DNA from: Akkermansia sp.
Lineage (GTDB): Bacteria; Verrucomicrobiota; Verrucomicrobiia; Verrucomicrobiales; Akkermansiaceae
NCBI RefSeq assembly: GCF_020860705.1
Contig: NZ_JAJBTT010000054.1
Span: 104,580-168,579, forward strand
DNA: 64,000 nt
Reading direction: 5' to 3'
In this document: positions 19,379 to 27,037 of the stretch, one piece after another
Numbering within the stretch: the stretch's first letter is position 1
Layout of the letters: the number at the start of each line of letters is the position of its first letter
The notes under the pieces: generated by a model
What the model was told of the DNA's origin: nothing
Seen by the model: only the letters and a program-made list of their open reading frames with translations
The model's database searches: none
Translations under genes and position numbers: made by a program

Positions 19379-20200
19379 ATGATTCAGGAACTTGCCCTTG
19401 CTCCGGGAGAACGCGCCCGGTTCATTTCAGACATTCACTTCGGTCATGCCAAGGCCCTTGTCCGGGAGCCGGAGGAACTGGCCTTCCTGCTGGAAGGGTG
19501 TACCCACCTGGTGGTGTGCGGGGATCTCAGCGAGACCCGTGAAAGCCCCTATCAGTCGGAAGGGCTGGAGAAACGCGGCCGTTTTTTACAAATGTGCCGG
19601 GATGCCGGAGTGCAGCCCGTTCTGCTGGCGGGCAATCATGATCCGGATGAAAAAGCCGCGCTGCTGAAGTTGCAGGGCGGCCGCATCTGCGCCCTGCACG
19701 GCCATGCCCTGTTCAGGGAGGTGGCTCCGTGGGGATGGGAATATTTGAAGAACAAGCAGGCTTCCCGTGAGCTGATTGCCGCTTTTCCGGAGGCGGATAC
19801 GGATTTGCTGAGGCGTTTGGAACTGGCGCGCGCCATGAGCCTGCTGGTGCCTCCCATTTACATGCGTTCCAGAGTGTACAGGAACAAGCTGGTGCGTTTT
19901 CTGACCCATTCCGCCTGGCCGCCGGAGCGGCCCGCCCAAATTCTTCTGGCGTGGCTGACGATGATGCGGCGCATGCGGAAATTTGCGGACTGCTTTTTCC
20001 CGGAATCGGAAGTCGTCATCTTCGGCCATTTGCACCGCCGTGCGGTTACCGGGAGAGGGAAAGGGCGCCTGTACGTCAACCTGGGAGCCTGTTTCCACCA
20101 TGCCAAGTGTTACGTGGCGGATGTGACGGCGGAAGGAGGCGTATCCATCCGCAGCTATACGCCGGACGGATATGACGGCCCGGCGCGGGTTCTCCGCTGA
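19379..20200 (+). CDS. Calcineurin-type metallophosphoesterase
   Basis: A 273-residue protein with the metal-binding blocks in order: FISDIHFGHAKA (DxH), VVCGDLSETRE (GDxxE), VLLAGNHDPDE (GNHD), CALHGHALF and VIFGHLHRRAV (GHxH). The middle segment carries a helical insert of about 90 residues. The family hydrolyses phosphomono- or diesters with two metals; the substrate is unknown. It follows the TrmH-like gene by 30 bases and probably shares its transcript. Confidence 0.85.
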   Translation: MIQELALAPGERARFISDIHFGHAKALVREPEELAFLLEGCTHLVVCGDLSETRESPYQSEGLEKRGRFLQMCRDAGVQPVLLAGNHDPDEKAALLKLQGGRICALHGHALFREVAPWGWEYLKNKQASRELIAAFPEADTDLLRRLELARAMSLLVPPIYMRSRVYRNKLVRFLTHSAWPPERPAQILLAWLTMMRRMRKFADCFFPESEVVIFGHLHRRAVTGRGKGRLYVNLGACFHHAKCYVADVTAEGGVSIRSYTPDGYDGPARVLR

Positions 20201-20279
20201 CGGTACGCCGCGGGCAACGGGAAAAGGGGAGGGGGAACGCGCCCATGTTTAGGCGATAATGTGTTAGAGCACCGGATGA

Positions 20280-20501
20280 CTAGTCCATACAGTTTGTGGA
20301 CGCGTTCCCCAGGGAGTCTGGCCATGCCTGTTTTCCCTTATTGCCGGAGGGACAGTTTTTCCCGGAACATTTCCGAGGGCATCCCCGGCAGGAGCAGGGG
20401 CGTGCAGTAGGAAAAAACCTGGAGAAGAAGGATTTCCTTCTGGCGGGAACTCCGCCGGAGCATGTTCTTCCGTGGTTTCTTTCCTGGTTTGGGCTGGCCA
20501 T
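20280..20501 (-). CDS. Possible small Cys-rich basic peptide next to a metal operator
   Basis: A 73-codon frame on the reverse strand whose ATG (20501) lies eight bases past the palindrome at 20509-20526. The middle is basic and Phe-rich (RKSFFSRFFPTARP), then a cysteine cluster CSCRGCPRKCSGKNC. No family is recognised. In favour: position at an operator, and a cysteine cluster placed like that of the frame at 21584. Against: no Shine-Dalgarno, GC-rich sequence in which chance frames are common, and a competing frame. It is listed because it would fit a metal-responsive peptide. Confidence 0.3.
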   Translation of the reverse strand: MASPNQERNHGRTCSGGVPARRKSFFSRFFPTARPCSCRGCPRKCSGKNCPSGNKGKQAWPDSLGNASTNCMD

Positions 20502-20508
20502 GGAATAG

Positions 20509-20526
20509 AGTTAGCTATATCTAACT
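20509..20526. promoter_or_regulatory. Metal-regulator operator palindrome, site A
   Basis: AGTTAGCTATATCTAACT, a near-perfect dyad with core TTAG-N6-CTAA (20511-20524). It lies 107 bases upstream of the MntR/DtxR-type gene and just upstream of the small reverse-strand Cys-rich frame. The same core recurs at 20608, 21410, 21556, 27370 and 31648. Confidence 0.65.
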
Positions 20527-20607
20527 TGATTTGCAAGAAAAAAGTTTGATGAGCCTAATATTTTTCAAGAAGAGGTTGACTTGATTGATTTCTGGACTAT
20601 TGTTTTG

Positions 20608-20621
20608 TTAGTTATAACTAA
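20608..20621. promoter_or_regulatory. Metal-regulator operator palindrome, site B (autoregulatory)
   Basis: TTAGTTATAACTAA is a perfect 14-base palindrome ending 12 bases before the start codon of the MntR/DtxR-type regulator. The position implies autorepression. It resembles DtxR-family boxes, which use TTAG...CTAA half-sites. Confidence 0.75.
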
Positions 20622-20633
20622 TAAGCATCGGTC

Positions 20634-21041
20634 ATGATACGCAAAAACTTTCCTGATCTGGAGCTGAGCAACAGCCTGGAGGATTACATTGAGGCAGTCC
20701 GCAACATTGAACTGGAAAAAGGGCGCGCCGCCGTAGGAGAGATCGCCGAGGCCCTGAACGTGAAAAAACCTTCCGTCTCCCTGGCCATGAGGCAGCTGAA
20801 GGAACGCGGACTGGTGGAATATACGCAGTATTCTCCCATTGTACTGACCAGGGAGGGCCGTTATTATGCGGACCGCGTCATTTCCTGCCACACCATGGTG
20901 AAGGAGTTCCTTATCACGGTATTGAAAATGGAGGAAAAGCGTGCGGACGAGGTGGCTTGCGGGATTGAACACATCATGACGCTGGAGGAAATTTCCAGAT
21001 TTCAGTTCCTGACGGACTATTGCCGGAAGAGTGGAAAGTAG
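20634..21041 (+). CDS. MntR/DtxR-family metalloregulator
   Basis: A 135-residue repressor with an N-terminal winged helix (VGEIAEALNVKKPSVSLAMRQL) and a dimerisation/metal domain; no SH3-like third domain. Aligned by eye to B. subtilis MntR, ligands are Asp17 and Glu20 (NSLEDYIEAV), His86 (SCHTMVKEFL), then Cys109, Glu112 and His113 (ACGIEHIM). MntR has Glu at the Cys109 position, while DtxR has Cys there; DtxR has Met where this has Asp17. The site is therefore mixed between Mn- and Fe-type. It is likely a Fe(II)/Mn(II)-activated repressor of itself, the porin, the feo operon and the P-type ATPase through TTAG-N6-CTAA. Confidence 0.9.
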   Translation: MIRKNFPDLELSNSLEDYIEAVRNIELEKGRAAVGEIAEALNVKKPSVSLAMRQLKERGLVEYTQYSPIVLTREGRYYADRVISCHTMVKEFLITVLKMEEKRADEVACGIEHIMTLEEISRFQFLTDYCRKSGK

Positions 21042-21061
21042 GGGAACCCGGACGTTTTAAA

Positions 21062-21091
21062 GGGATGGTTCATGCAGGAATGAATCATCCC
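21062..21091 (+). terminator. Hairpin after the metalloregulator gene
   Basis: GGGATGGTTCAT and ATGAATCATCCC pair over 12 bases (one G-T) around a six-base loop, 20 bases after the stop codon. A T run occurs only about 23 bases later (21114-21119), so termination is plausible but not textbook. Confidence 0.45.
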
Positions 21092-21407
21092 ATTGCCTTG
21101 ATGATGGACGGCCTTTTTTGGTGGCAGGCAGAGACGTGTAGTGCGCGCTGACGGTTCACCGTGGAAGCATGATGGAGGAATGTGGGGCTGGCCGGACAAT
21201 CAGCCCGCCTATGGACATCAGAATCAGGGAGGAGTTCCACCGGGGATGAATCCCCAAGGGTCCTTGTTGTTGATGCACCCCCAAGGTCATTTTTGATGGG
21301 ATGGTTGGTGGCTTTGGCGGCATGCAGACGCTTCTTTCCCGGACAGGGTAGGTGCATGTTCAAACGGCGCGCTTTTTACAGTGTTCCTAAGATTTTAAAT
21401 CATGATT

Positions 21408-21425
21408 AATTAGTTTGAACTAATT
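21408..21425. promoter_or_regulatory. Metal-regulator operator palindrome, site C
   Basis: AATTAGTTTGAACTAATT has core TTAG-N6-CTAA at 21410-21423 and is a near-perfect dyad. It lies in AT-rich DNA about 130 bases upstream of site D, ahead of the Cys-rich frame and the porin gene. Confidence 0.65.
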
Positions 21426-21553
21426 TTTTCTTTGCGTGAGAAAAATATTCTACGGATTTTTTAATAAACTGGTAATAAAATATTTATGCATGTCGTTTCA
21501 TCGCTGTGACTAGGAAATGAGAAGGGGGGAGGAAGGAAAAGTATTGACTCAAT

Positions 21554-21571
21554 AGTTAGTTCTATCTAACT
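21554..21571. promoter_or_regulatory. Metal-regulator operator palindrome, site D, over a promoter
   Basis: AGTTAGTTCTATCTAACT, core at 21556-21569. A TTGACT hexamer at 21545-21550 could be a -35 box, in which case the palindrome would cover the -10 region. Downstream lie the small Cys-rich frame (21584) and the porin gene (21833). Confidence 0.7.
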
Positions 21572-21583
21572 TTGGCGCGTTGC

Positions 21584-21790
21584 ATGAACTTGACCCATAC
21601 AGGACTTCACCGCTTCTTCCACCGGGTTTGCCGGTACCGGAAACTGGCCGGGCTTCTGGTCCGCCGTCCCAGATACCGTCTGCTCTGCGGAGAGTGTGAG
21701 TTCTGTGTGGGCGCATGCGGCAAAGCCGTGAATGTGCAGCCCGCCGCGGACCGGGAGCAGGAATGCTCCTCCGCCGCCATGAAGGGCTGA
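21584..21790 (+). CDS. Possible small Cys-rich protein upstream of the porin
   Basis: A 68-codon frame starting 13 bases after operator D and ending 42 bases before the porin start. The N-terminal half is Arg-rich (HRFFHRVCRYRKLAGLLVRR), then CGECEFCVGACGK, a Cys-x2-Cys-x2-Cys-x3-Cys cluster, with another Cys near the end (QECSS). No known family is recognised. Location between a metal operator and a porin makes a metal-binding or regulatory leader peptide plausible. No Shine-Dalgarno is visible, and the transcript start may lie very close to the ATG. Confidence 0.45.
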   Translation: MNLTHTGLHRFFHRVCRYRKLAGLLVRRPRYRLLCGECEFCVGACGKAVNVQPAADREQECSSAAMKG

Positions 21791-21832
21791 ATATCCGCGA
21801 TTGACGAGGAAGATTCAAGATACAGCATTACT

Positions 21833-23152
21833 ATGAAGAAACGTTACATGATACCCGCCCTGCTGGCCTGCTCCGGCTTCTGCATGGCCGGTACGGCATC
21901 CGTAGCCACTCCCGCCGCCGTTCCGGCTGCGGAGAAGGCTGAAGGCAAAGGTTCCATTCTGGACGACATCGACTTGTTCGGGGACGAGTACGGCGACGAA
22001 AGCACGCCCATTCCGAACGACCTGCTGACCAGGGCTCTGGCGGATCTGCATCAGGCCGCTTATGAGAAGGCCGGGTTCCAGTTCCTGGTGGAGCAGGCGT
22101 TCCTTTATACCAAGGGCCACCATGCGGCCGCGAACGATGAGACCGCCGGTTCCAGCCAGAGCTGGTACAAGCTCCATGCGCAGGCCGGGTTGCAGCTGTT
22201 CAAATCCAGCCGCAACCAGGGTACCTGGATCAAGAGTGAACTCTCCGGCTCCGTGGCCCTGAACAGGCACTCCCACCGCACCACGCTGGATGATTCCTGG
22301 GGCGCGAGCGGTCCCGCCAACTGCGATGTTTTTGAAGACGGTTATTTCTACCTGCCGGAACTGCTCCTTTCCCAGGGATTCATGGACGGCCAACTGGTCA
22401 TCATGGGCGGTATGATCAACCAGACGAATTATTTTGACGCCAATACGTACGCCAACACCACCTTCGGGCAATTCGGCGGCGCGCCCTTCGTCAACAACCA
22501 GGTACTTCCCCTCGGGGATTCCAACTTCGGTTTTGTAGGGCAGTACCAGTTCAATGAAAACTGGTTCATCCAGCTGGGGGGTAACATGATGGACAATGAA
22601 CCCCGCCGCAACCCGTTCCACAACACAACCGGGAAATCCTTCAACCTGCTCGGTGAAATCGGCTGGACGCATGAAAAGGCCTTCGGCATCGGTACGGGTA
22701 CATATCGCCTGCAACCGTTCATGTTCCATGCGGATGGCAAAAACCACGGCGGCGTGGCGTTCAACCTGGAACAGGACCTGGGCAGCAGTCCGTTCGCCCT
22801 GTTCGCCCGCGCCGGCTGGAGCAGCGCCGAATCAGGCAACATCTGCGGAGCGGAAGCCCAGGCGTCCGCCGGGGTGATTTTCAAGAAGCCCATGGAAGTC
22901 ATGACCGGCTTGAAAGAGGCGGATGGCAACTTCTTCGGTGTGGGCTTCTCCGTGAGCAAGCCGGATGCCGATACGCTGGCGGAAACGCGGCCGGGGCATG
23001 ACCGGGAAATGATTCTGGAATGCACGTACAGCTTTTCCATCACGCCGTACTGCCTGATCCAGCCTTCCTACCAGTATGTGAAGAATCCTTCCGGGCGGGA
23101 TGACGTCAACTCCGCCAATATCTTCTCCGTACAGTGCGTTGTCACGTTCTAG
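21833..23152 (+). CDS. OprB-like outer-membrane porin
   Basis: A 439-residue protein with a signal peptide (MIPALLACSGFCMAGTASVA), a short acidic linker (ILDDIDLFGDEYGDE), then a beta-barrel body with alternating aromatic strands: GLQLFKSSRNQGTWIKSELSG, LLLSQGFMDGQLVIMGGMIN, GFVGQYQFNENWFIQLGGNM, and a last strand ending VQCVVTF with terminal Phe. The body resembles carbohydrate-selective OprB porins. The upstream TTAG-N6-CTAA sites suggest its real cargo may be a metal ion or metal complex, as some porins are metal-repressed. No TonB box or plug domain is seen. Confidence 0.75.
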   Translation: MKKRYMIPALLACSGFCMAGTASVATPAAVPAAEKAEGKGSILDDIDLFGDEYGDESTPIPNDLLTRALADLHQAAYEKAGFQFLVEQAFLYTKGHHAAANDETAGSSQSWYKLHAQAGLQLFKSSRNQGTWIKSELSGSVALNRHSHRTTLDDSWGASGPANCDVFEDGYFYLPELLLSQGFMDGQLVIMGGMINQTNYFDANTYANTTFGQFGGAPFVNNQVLPLGDSNFGFVGQYQFNENWFIQLGGNMMDNEPRRNPFHNTTGKSFNLLGEIGWTHEKAFGIGTGTYRLQPFMFHADGKNHGGVAFNLEQDLGSSPFALFARAGWSSAESGNICGAEAQASAGVIFKKPMEVMTGLKEADGNFFGVGFSVSKPDADTLAETRPGHDREMILECTYSFSITPYCLIQPSYQYVKNPSGRDDVNSANIFSVQCVVTF

Positions 23153-23322
23153 GCAGGAAAAATCCTGCGCCTGTGAAAAAACGCAATCATCATCAAGTCT
23201 TCCTTGTCCGTCTGCCTGCAGAGAGCGGAATCCTGCATGCGAGGGCATTGAAGGGGTCTGTATGACCTGGCGGCAACGTCGCATTCTCAATCAGGTAGGG
23301 GGTGCGGCGTTGCTTATTTTTG

Positions 23323-23523
23323 TTATTTCAAAGGAAGAGAGAGGCGCTTGAAACGCCTGTGTTCCTGAACCCCGTCATTCCGGTGTCCGGACTGGGGCGC
23401 TGCGGAAGGGGCCTGTACGGAGGAAGCCGGGGCCATATTCCGCATGCGGGCCGTATCCGCCTGACAGGAGGCTGCCACCAGGCAGGCGGCCCCTATCATG
23501 ATACATGTGTACTTGTTCATCAT
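23323..23523 (-). CDS. Possible small lipoprotein
   Basis: A 66-codon frame beginning MMNKYTCIMIGAACLVAASC, a good lipoprotein signal with lipobox VAASC, followed by a short Ala/Ser/Pro-rich and then Arg/Lys-rich tail. No family is recognised. The CTAAC-N5-GTTAG element lies 80 bases upstream. The convincing feature is the signal sequence only. Confidence 0.45.
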   Translation of the reverse strand: MMNKYTCIMIGAACLVAASCQADTARMRNMAPASSVQAPSAAPQSGHRNDGVQEHRRFKRLSLPLK

Positions 23524-23602
23524 CTTATCGTACGCGGCTGGTTGCGGCCGCTGATGATTAGATTAGCACCGCTGCCCGGATGTTGAAAGTTCTTTGGTTT
23601 GA

Positions 23603-23617
23603 CTAACAATAAGTTAG
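23603..23617. promoter_or_regulatory. CTAAC-N5-GTTAG inverted element, possible divergent operator variant
   Basis: The same half-sites as the metal operators, but in the opposite order. It lies between the small lipoprotein frame (minus) and the gene at 23755 (plus). It could be a weak site or chance. Confidence 0.3.
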
Positions 23618-23754
23618 GTGAATTAAACACGGGGAAGGACGTTAAGGTCAGCGTTTTGCACACTGCCGGATTTATGACAATTGATGGCATCTCCGGCATT
23701 CGGAAGCGTTTAAAACCATGTTGACTTGAATGGGAACTGGCTTAAACTGACAGA

Positions 23755-24162
23755 ATGAGTAAGGTGCAATGGGAAATTTCAAATGATGAAGTGACTGATC
23801 GTGATACTGCACTGCGCCGCTTGCAGGAGGGAACGACTGGCCATGTAGTGTGCGCCCGCGACGGAGCATGCCTTCAATCCTATAAGGAGGCGGACGGCGT
23901 TTACCACTGTGAAATCGTGTTCAAGACGGGCGCATGCTGTCCGCCGGTGTACGCCGCCCCGGAAGGGGTGACGGGGAAGGAGCTGGAAACGCTGTACGAC
24001 CGTTTTGCCAGTGGAGACGACTTCTCGTTTGTGGAAAAGGAATGGGAACCCCTGGTGGCTGTGGAGTACCGCCACCACCACAACGTAATGTGGTTCGTCT
24101 TCCTGTTCATTGCGCTGGTAATTGCAGCCATGGTAGCGTACCAGCACGGCTGGATCGGGTAA
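23755..24162 (+). CDS. Small protein with one C-terminal membrane helix, unknown function
   Basis: A 135-residue protein. The soluble part (about 1-105) contains four cysteines (VVCARDGACLQSY, TGACCPPVYAAPEG). It ends with VEYRHHHN and a membrane helix VMWFVFLFIALVIAAMVAY, giving a tail-anchored topology. No known family is recognised. It sits between the porin and the convergent feo operon, and the CTAAC-N5-GTTAG element lies 138 bases upstream, so a link with metal handling is possible but unproven. Confidence 0.65.
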   Translation: MSKVQWEISNDEVTDRDTALRRLQEGTTGHVVCARDGACLQSYKEADGVYHCEIVFKTGACCPPVYAAPEGVTGKELETLYDRFASGDDFSFVEKEWEPLVAVEYRHHHNVMWFVFLFIALVIAAMVAYQHGWIG

Positions 24163-24196
24163 CGGCGGCATGCCTGCCGCACGGACAGAAGGAAAA

Positions 24197-24226
24197 AACC
24201 TGCAAACCGCGGACGGTCTGCAGGTT
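24197..24226. terminator. Rho-independent terminator of the feo operon
   Basis: AACCTGCAAACCG and CGGTCTGCAGGTT form a 13-base stem with one mismatch around loop CGGA. An A run at 24193-24198 becomes T residues on the minus strand, so it ends the feo transcript; it may also serve the convergent gene. Confidence 0.75.
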
Positions 24227-24252
24227 CTGGAAGGAGTGGCCGGGGAGCGGGG

Positions 24253-24411
24253 TCAGTCCTGTTTTTCATGTTCGCCGTCGTGATGGCCGCCGCAGCAGCC
24301 ACCGCCGCACCCGTCACATTTGCCGCAGCACTTGCCATGATGGCTGAAGGTTTTATACAGCGCATAGGCCAGGGCCAGGAAAAGGAGGGCGGCAATGATG
24401 TATGTTCCCAT
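24253..24411 (-). CDS. FeoB-associated Cys-rich membrane peptide
   Basis: A 52-residue peptide starting at the ATG at 24411: one membrane helix (YIIAALLFLALAYALYKTF) then a cysteine/histidine tail, HHGKCCGKCDGCGGGCC, ending GGHHDGEHEKQD. This is the usual layout of the small Cys-rich protein found beside feoB, thought to help Fe(II) transport, roughly as FeoC does elsewhere. It lies 31 bases downstream of feoB and just before the operon terminator. Confidence 0.85.
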   Translation of the reverse strand: MGTYIIAALLFLALAYALYKTFSHHGKCCGKCDGCGGGCCGGHHDGEHEKQD

Positions 24412-24442
24412 ATTGATGAAGGGGGGTAGGAGTGAATGTAAA

Positions 24443-26698
24443 TTATTTGGAGGATGAGGCGGGTTTTTTCGCCACCAGGTAAATGATGCCCAGCAGGAGC
24501 AGCACGGCGAGCCCCTGTCCGATGCCGAAGGAAGCTTCCGCATAAAGCCAAGCTCCCAGCTGGTAGATCAGGAAGGACAGGCAGTACGCCAGGGCGCACA
24601 TGTAACCGATGGCGAAGAAAGTCCATCCGGCGCTGTTCATTTCCCTTCTAATGGCGCCCATGGCGGCAAAACAGGGGGCGCAGAGAAGATTAAAGATCAT
24701 GAAGGAGAAGGCGCTCAGGAAGGTGAAGGCCCCCGCCTGGACCAGACGGTCCCCGGTTTCCCGGATTTCAGCATCTTCATCTTCTTCCGCTTCAGCGGCG
24801 GACTCGTCGGAAGCTTCCCCCAGCGATGCCTGGAGTTCCTGCCCGGCGGGGGACATTTCCTGCGTTCCGGCGGCTTTTGCCGTTTCCTCTGCCGCTTCTT
24901 CCCCGGAACTGCCGTCCGCATACAGGACGCCGAAGGTGCCGACCACGTTTTCCTTGGCAATCAGCCCGGTGATGGTGGCCATGGTGGGTTTCCATTCACC
25001 CCAGCCCAGCGGTTGGAAGACGGGTGCTGCCACGTTTCCGATGGAGGCCAGCATGCTGTCATTCTGTTCTACGGAGTCCGCCTTCCAGTTGTAGCTGGAG
25101 AGGAACCAGATCAGCGCGCTGGATACGAAGATGACGGTCCCGGCTTTCTGCACGAAAGCCTTGCAGCGTTCCCACGCATGGATGATGACGTTCTTCCAGG
25201 CGGGGATGTGGTAAATGGGGAGTTCCATGACGAAGGGGGTGGGGTCCCCGGAGAACATGGCGGTCTTTTTCAGAATGAGGCCGGAAAGGATGATGGCGCC
25301 CACCCCGATGAAGTAGGCTCCCGGAGCCACCCAGGAGTTTTCCGGGAAGAAGGCGCCGGCAATCAGGGCGATGATGGGCGTCTTTGCCCCGCAGGGAATA
25401 AACGTGGTGGTCATGATAGTCATGCGCCGGTCCTTTTCATTCTCAATGGTGCGGGTGGCCATGATGCCGGGGACGCCGCAGCCCATGGAAACGAGCATGG
25501 GGATGAAGGATTTTCCGGAGAGGCCGAATTTGCGGAAAATGCGGTCCATGATGAAGGCCACGCGGGCCATGTAGCCGCAGTCTTCCAGAATCCCCAGGCA
25601 CAGGAACAGCACGGCCATCTGGGGAAGGAAACCCAGCACGGCTCCCACGCCGGCGATCACGCCGTCCTGGATCAGGCTTTCCAGCCAGGGAGCGCAGTTG
25701 GCGCTTTCCAGCAAGCCGCCCACCCATTCCGGAATCCATTCCCCGAAGAACGTGTCATTGGCCCAGTCCGTTCCCCAAGCGCCCACTGTCTGGATGGAAA
25801 TGTAATACACCGCCCACATGACGACGGCGAAGATGGGGAGGCCCAGCCAGCGGTTGGTGATGATGCGGTCAATCCTGTCACTGCCTGTCAGGCTGCCGGA
25901 GCGGGCCTTGACGGCGGCATCCCGGGTGATGCGGGAAATGGAGTTGTAGCGTTCGTTGGTGATGATGGATTCGCTGTCGTCATCCATCTCCTGTTCCATG
26001 GATTCAATGATCCCGTTGATGCGGGATTGTTCCTCCGGGGTAAGGGCCAGCTGGTCAGCTACCTTCTGGTCTCTCTCGAACACCTTGACGGCAAACCATT
26101 TTTTCTGCTGGTCCAGGCATTTGCCGGTGATGATTTCTCCAATTTCCCCGATGGCTTTTTCCAGGCGGTCCGGAAAGTGGACGACGCGCGGAGCGCGGGC
26201 GTCTTCCGAGGCGGCGGTTTTTACAACGGCATCCACCAGTTCGCGGATGCCGGTTCCTTTGAGGGCGCTGATTTCCAGAACCTGGCAGCCGAGATCCCGG
26301 GAAAGTTTTTCCGTGTCAATGCGGTCGCCGCGCTTCCGGACAATGTCCATCATGTTCAGGGCGAGGATGACGGGAACGCCCAGCTCGCAAAGCTGGGTGG
26401 TAAGGTAAAGGTTGCGTTCCAGATTGCTGCCGTCAACCAGGTTCAGGATGAGGGAGGGATGGTCCGTGACCAGGTAGTTCCGGCTGACGACTTCCTCCAG
26501 TGTATAGGGGGAAAGGGAGTAAATACCCGGAAGGTCTTCAATAATAATGTTCTTGTGGCCTTTCAGGCGGCCTTCCTTTTTTTCCACGGTGACGCCCGGC
26601 CAGTTCCCGACGTACTGGCTGGCGCCTGTCAGGGCGTTGAAAAGAGTGGTTTTTCCGCAATTGGGATTGCCCGCCAGGGCGATAGTGATATTACTCAT
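24443..26698 (-). CDS. feoB: Ferrous iron transporter FeoB
   Basis: A 751-residue inner-membrane Fe(II) transporter with an N-terminal G domain: G1 GNPNCGKTT (10-18), G3 DLPG (55-58), G4 NMMD (115-118), then the helical spacer domain. The membrane part has gate motifs FLPQMAVLFLCLGILEDCGY and SMGCGVPGIMATRTI, and LLCAPCFAAMGAIRREM with its conserved Cys. Unusual: a long acidic, low-complexity insert (AAEAEEDEDAE region, about 65 residues) between two late membrane helices. It follows feoA by 77 bases. Metal-operator palindromes lie upstream of the operon. Confidence 0.97.
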   Translation of the reverse strand: MSNITIALAGNPNCGKTTLFNALTGASQYVGNWPGVTVEKKEGRLKGHKNIIIEDLPGIYSLSPYTLEEVVSRNYLVTDHPSLILNLVDGSNLERNLYLTTQLCELGVPVILALNMMDIVRKRGDRIDTEKLSRDLGCQVLEISALKGTGIRELVDAVVKTAASEDARAPRVVHFPDRLEKAIGEIGEIITGKCLDQQKKWFAVKVFERDQKVADQLALTPEEQSRINGIIESMEQEMDDDSESIITNERYNSISRITRDAAVKARSGSLTGSDRIDRIITNRWLGLPIFAVVMWAVYYISIQTVGAWGTDWANDTFFGEWIPEWVGGLLESANCAPWLESLIQDGVIAGVGAVLGFLPQMAVLFLCLGILEDCGYMARVAFIMDRIFRKFGLSGKSFIPMLVSMGCGVPGIMATRTIENEKDRRMTIMTTTFIPCGAKTPIIALIAGAFFPENSWVAPGAYFIGVGAIILSGLILKKTAMFSGDPTPFVMELPIYHIPAWKNVIIHAWERCKAFVQKAGTVIFVSSALIWFLSSYNWKADSVEQNDSMLASIGNVAAPVFQPLGWGEWKPTMATITGLIAKENVVGTFGVLYADGSSGEEAAEETAKAAGTQEMSPAGQELQASLGEASDESAAEAEEDEDAEIRETGDRLVQAGAFTFLSAFSFMIFNLLCAPCFAAMGAIRREMNSAGWTFFAIGYMCALAYCLSFLIYQLGAWLYAEASFGIGQGLAVLLLLGIIYLVAKKPASSSK

Positions 26699-26775
26699 GG
26701 ATTGTTTCCTTGTCTTGATGTGTAGGTGCGCCGTCTTGCTGTCAGGTCAGGAAACGTGCGGTAATAAAGGCGGAA

Positions 26776-27006
26776 TCAATGGATATGGATGTTCTCGGCT
26801 TCCGATTTGCGGATGGAAAGTTCGTAGCCGCGGACAGTAACTTCAATGGGATCTCCCAGGGGGGCAACTTTACGGATGAAGATCTGCGTTCCCTTGGTAA
26901 CCCCCATGTCCATGATACGTCTTCTGATCGGCCCTTCTCCCGCCAGCTTGCCGACGGTGACGGTCTCCCCGATCAGGGCATCTCTTAATGTGCGGTGCTT
27001 GGTCAT
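26776..27006 (-). CDS. feoA: FeoA-domain protein
   Basis: A 76-residue SH3-like protein starting at the ATG at 27006. GPIRRRIMDMGVTKGTQIFIRKVAPLGDPIEV is the conserved FeoA core, and VRGYELSIRKSEAENIHI the C-terminal strand pair. FeoA binds or tunes FeoB in the cytoplasm. It is the second of two FeoA proteins in the operon, directly upstream of feoB. Confidence 0.92.
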   Translation of the reverse strand: MTKHRTLRDALIGETVTVGKLAGEGPIRRRIMDMGVTKGTQIFIRKVAPLGDPIEVTVRGYELSIRKSEAENIHIH

Positions 27007-27037
27007 AGATTGATGACTGATTAGTGAATGAAAAGGT

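Larger units (their letters stand above)
20201..20633. other. Intergenic region with two metal-operator palindromes
   Basis: The left part has no recognisable feature apart from the weak reverse-strand Cys-rich frame at 20280-20501. The right part is AT-rich and holds two TTAG-N6-CTAA palindromes (20511 and 20608) and the promoter region of the MntR/DtxR-type gene. Confidence 0.5.
21042..21553. other. Intergenic region, no convincing gene
   Basis: About 510 bases between the regulator and the next operator. It holds a hairpin (21062-21091) and an operator-like palindrome (21408-21425) in AT-rich sequence; open frames on both strands show no recognisable protein. A long leader, small RNA or decayed gene cannot be excluded. 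Confidence 0.5.

Noticed and set aside
21085..21409. Overlapping frames on both strands between the regulator and porin genes
   Set aside because: Neither has protein-like features, and they overlap operator-containing AT-rich DNA.
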